Position numbers and translations under genes: made by a program | DNA from: an uncultured Desulfobacterales bacterium | Lineage (GTDB): Bacteria > Desulfobacterota > Desulfobacteria > Desulfobacterales > JAFDCJ01 | Length of the DNA stretch: 5,108 bases | NCBI GenBank assembly: GCA_945787595.1 | Contig: CALZJV010000686.1 | Location: forward strand, 1 to 5,108 | Direction: 5' to 3' | Notes under the pieces: model-generated | Seen by the model: only the letters and a program-made list of their open reading frames with translations | What the model was told of the DNA's origin: nothing | The model's database searches: none | Shown: in pieces, positions 5,063 to 5,108 of the stretch | Layout of the letters: every line of letters starts with the position of its first letter | Numbering within the stretch: position 1 is the first letter of the stretch

Positions 5063-5108
5063 GTCGTAATTTTATCCGCTCGTAAAATACCGTAAATCTG
5101 AGTCGCAA

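Noticed and set aside
5066..5090. AT-rich inverted repeat (ATTTTA / TAAAAT) as a second terminator
   Set aside because: Weak stem with a bulge, all A-T pairs, and no T run after it.

Overview
The window looks like ordinary chromosomal DNA of a Gram-negative, moderate-GC bacterium. The protein style (FtsX/MacB-type transporter, Cys-rich exported proteins, secreted cyclase-fold enzyme) suggests a deltaproteobacterium/Desulfobacterota-like organism. That placement is inferred from protein style only; no phylogenetic marker is present. All genes seen lie on the + strand. I saw no tRNA, rRNA, CRISPR array, insertion sequence or attachment site.

Layout. (1) 1-137 is the tail of an upstream gene, probably ending in a TPR-like helical pair. 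(2) 138-532 is a 395-base non-coding stretch with a candidate sigma70 promoter. (3) 533-3881 is a compact run of four genes: an ABC ATPase of the LolD/MacB class (533-1213), its FtsX/MacB-type permease with a TTG start (1217-2467), an exported Cys-rich DUF3299-like protein (2582-3172), and an exported protein with a CPACW motif followed by HEAT-like repeats (3175-3881). The last gene is broken by a -1-type frameshift near 3337-3345. (4) 3882-3935 is a short spacer with a hairpin. (5) 3936-4922 encodes a secreted cyclase-family (kynurenine formamidase/isatin hydrolase fold) protein. (6) 4923-5108 is a non-coding tail with a strong inverted repeat and a possible 24-codon ORF.

How the genes may work together. 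The ATPase and permease form one type VII (mechanotransmission) ABC unit, which usually acts on periplasmic or outer-membrane substrates rather than importing across the inner membrane. The permease carries a KGSPLQ...YH stretch after its first membrane helix. As I recall it, that stretch marks the permeases encoded beside DUF3299 proteins in the zinc-responsive loci of Pseudomonas and Vibrio. Here the next gene is indeed DUF3299-like, with a CCYGPRP core, and the one after begins its mature part with CPACW. The most economical reading is an envelope system for metal or redox (thiol) handling made of transporter, Cys-rich partner and HEAT-repeat partner. The substrate is not shown by the sequence. 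The cyclase gene has its own strong ribosome site after a hairpin spacer, and its link to the cassette is uncertain.

The two points most worth checking are the frameshift (mutation, sequencing error or recoding) and whether this four-gene cassette recurs in other genomes.
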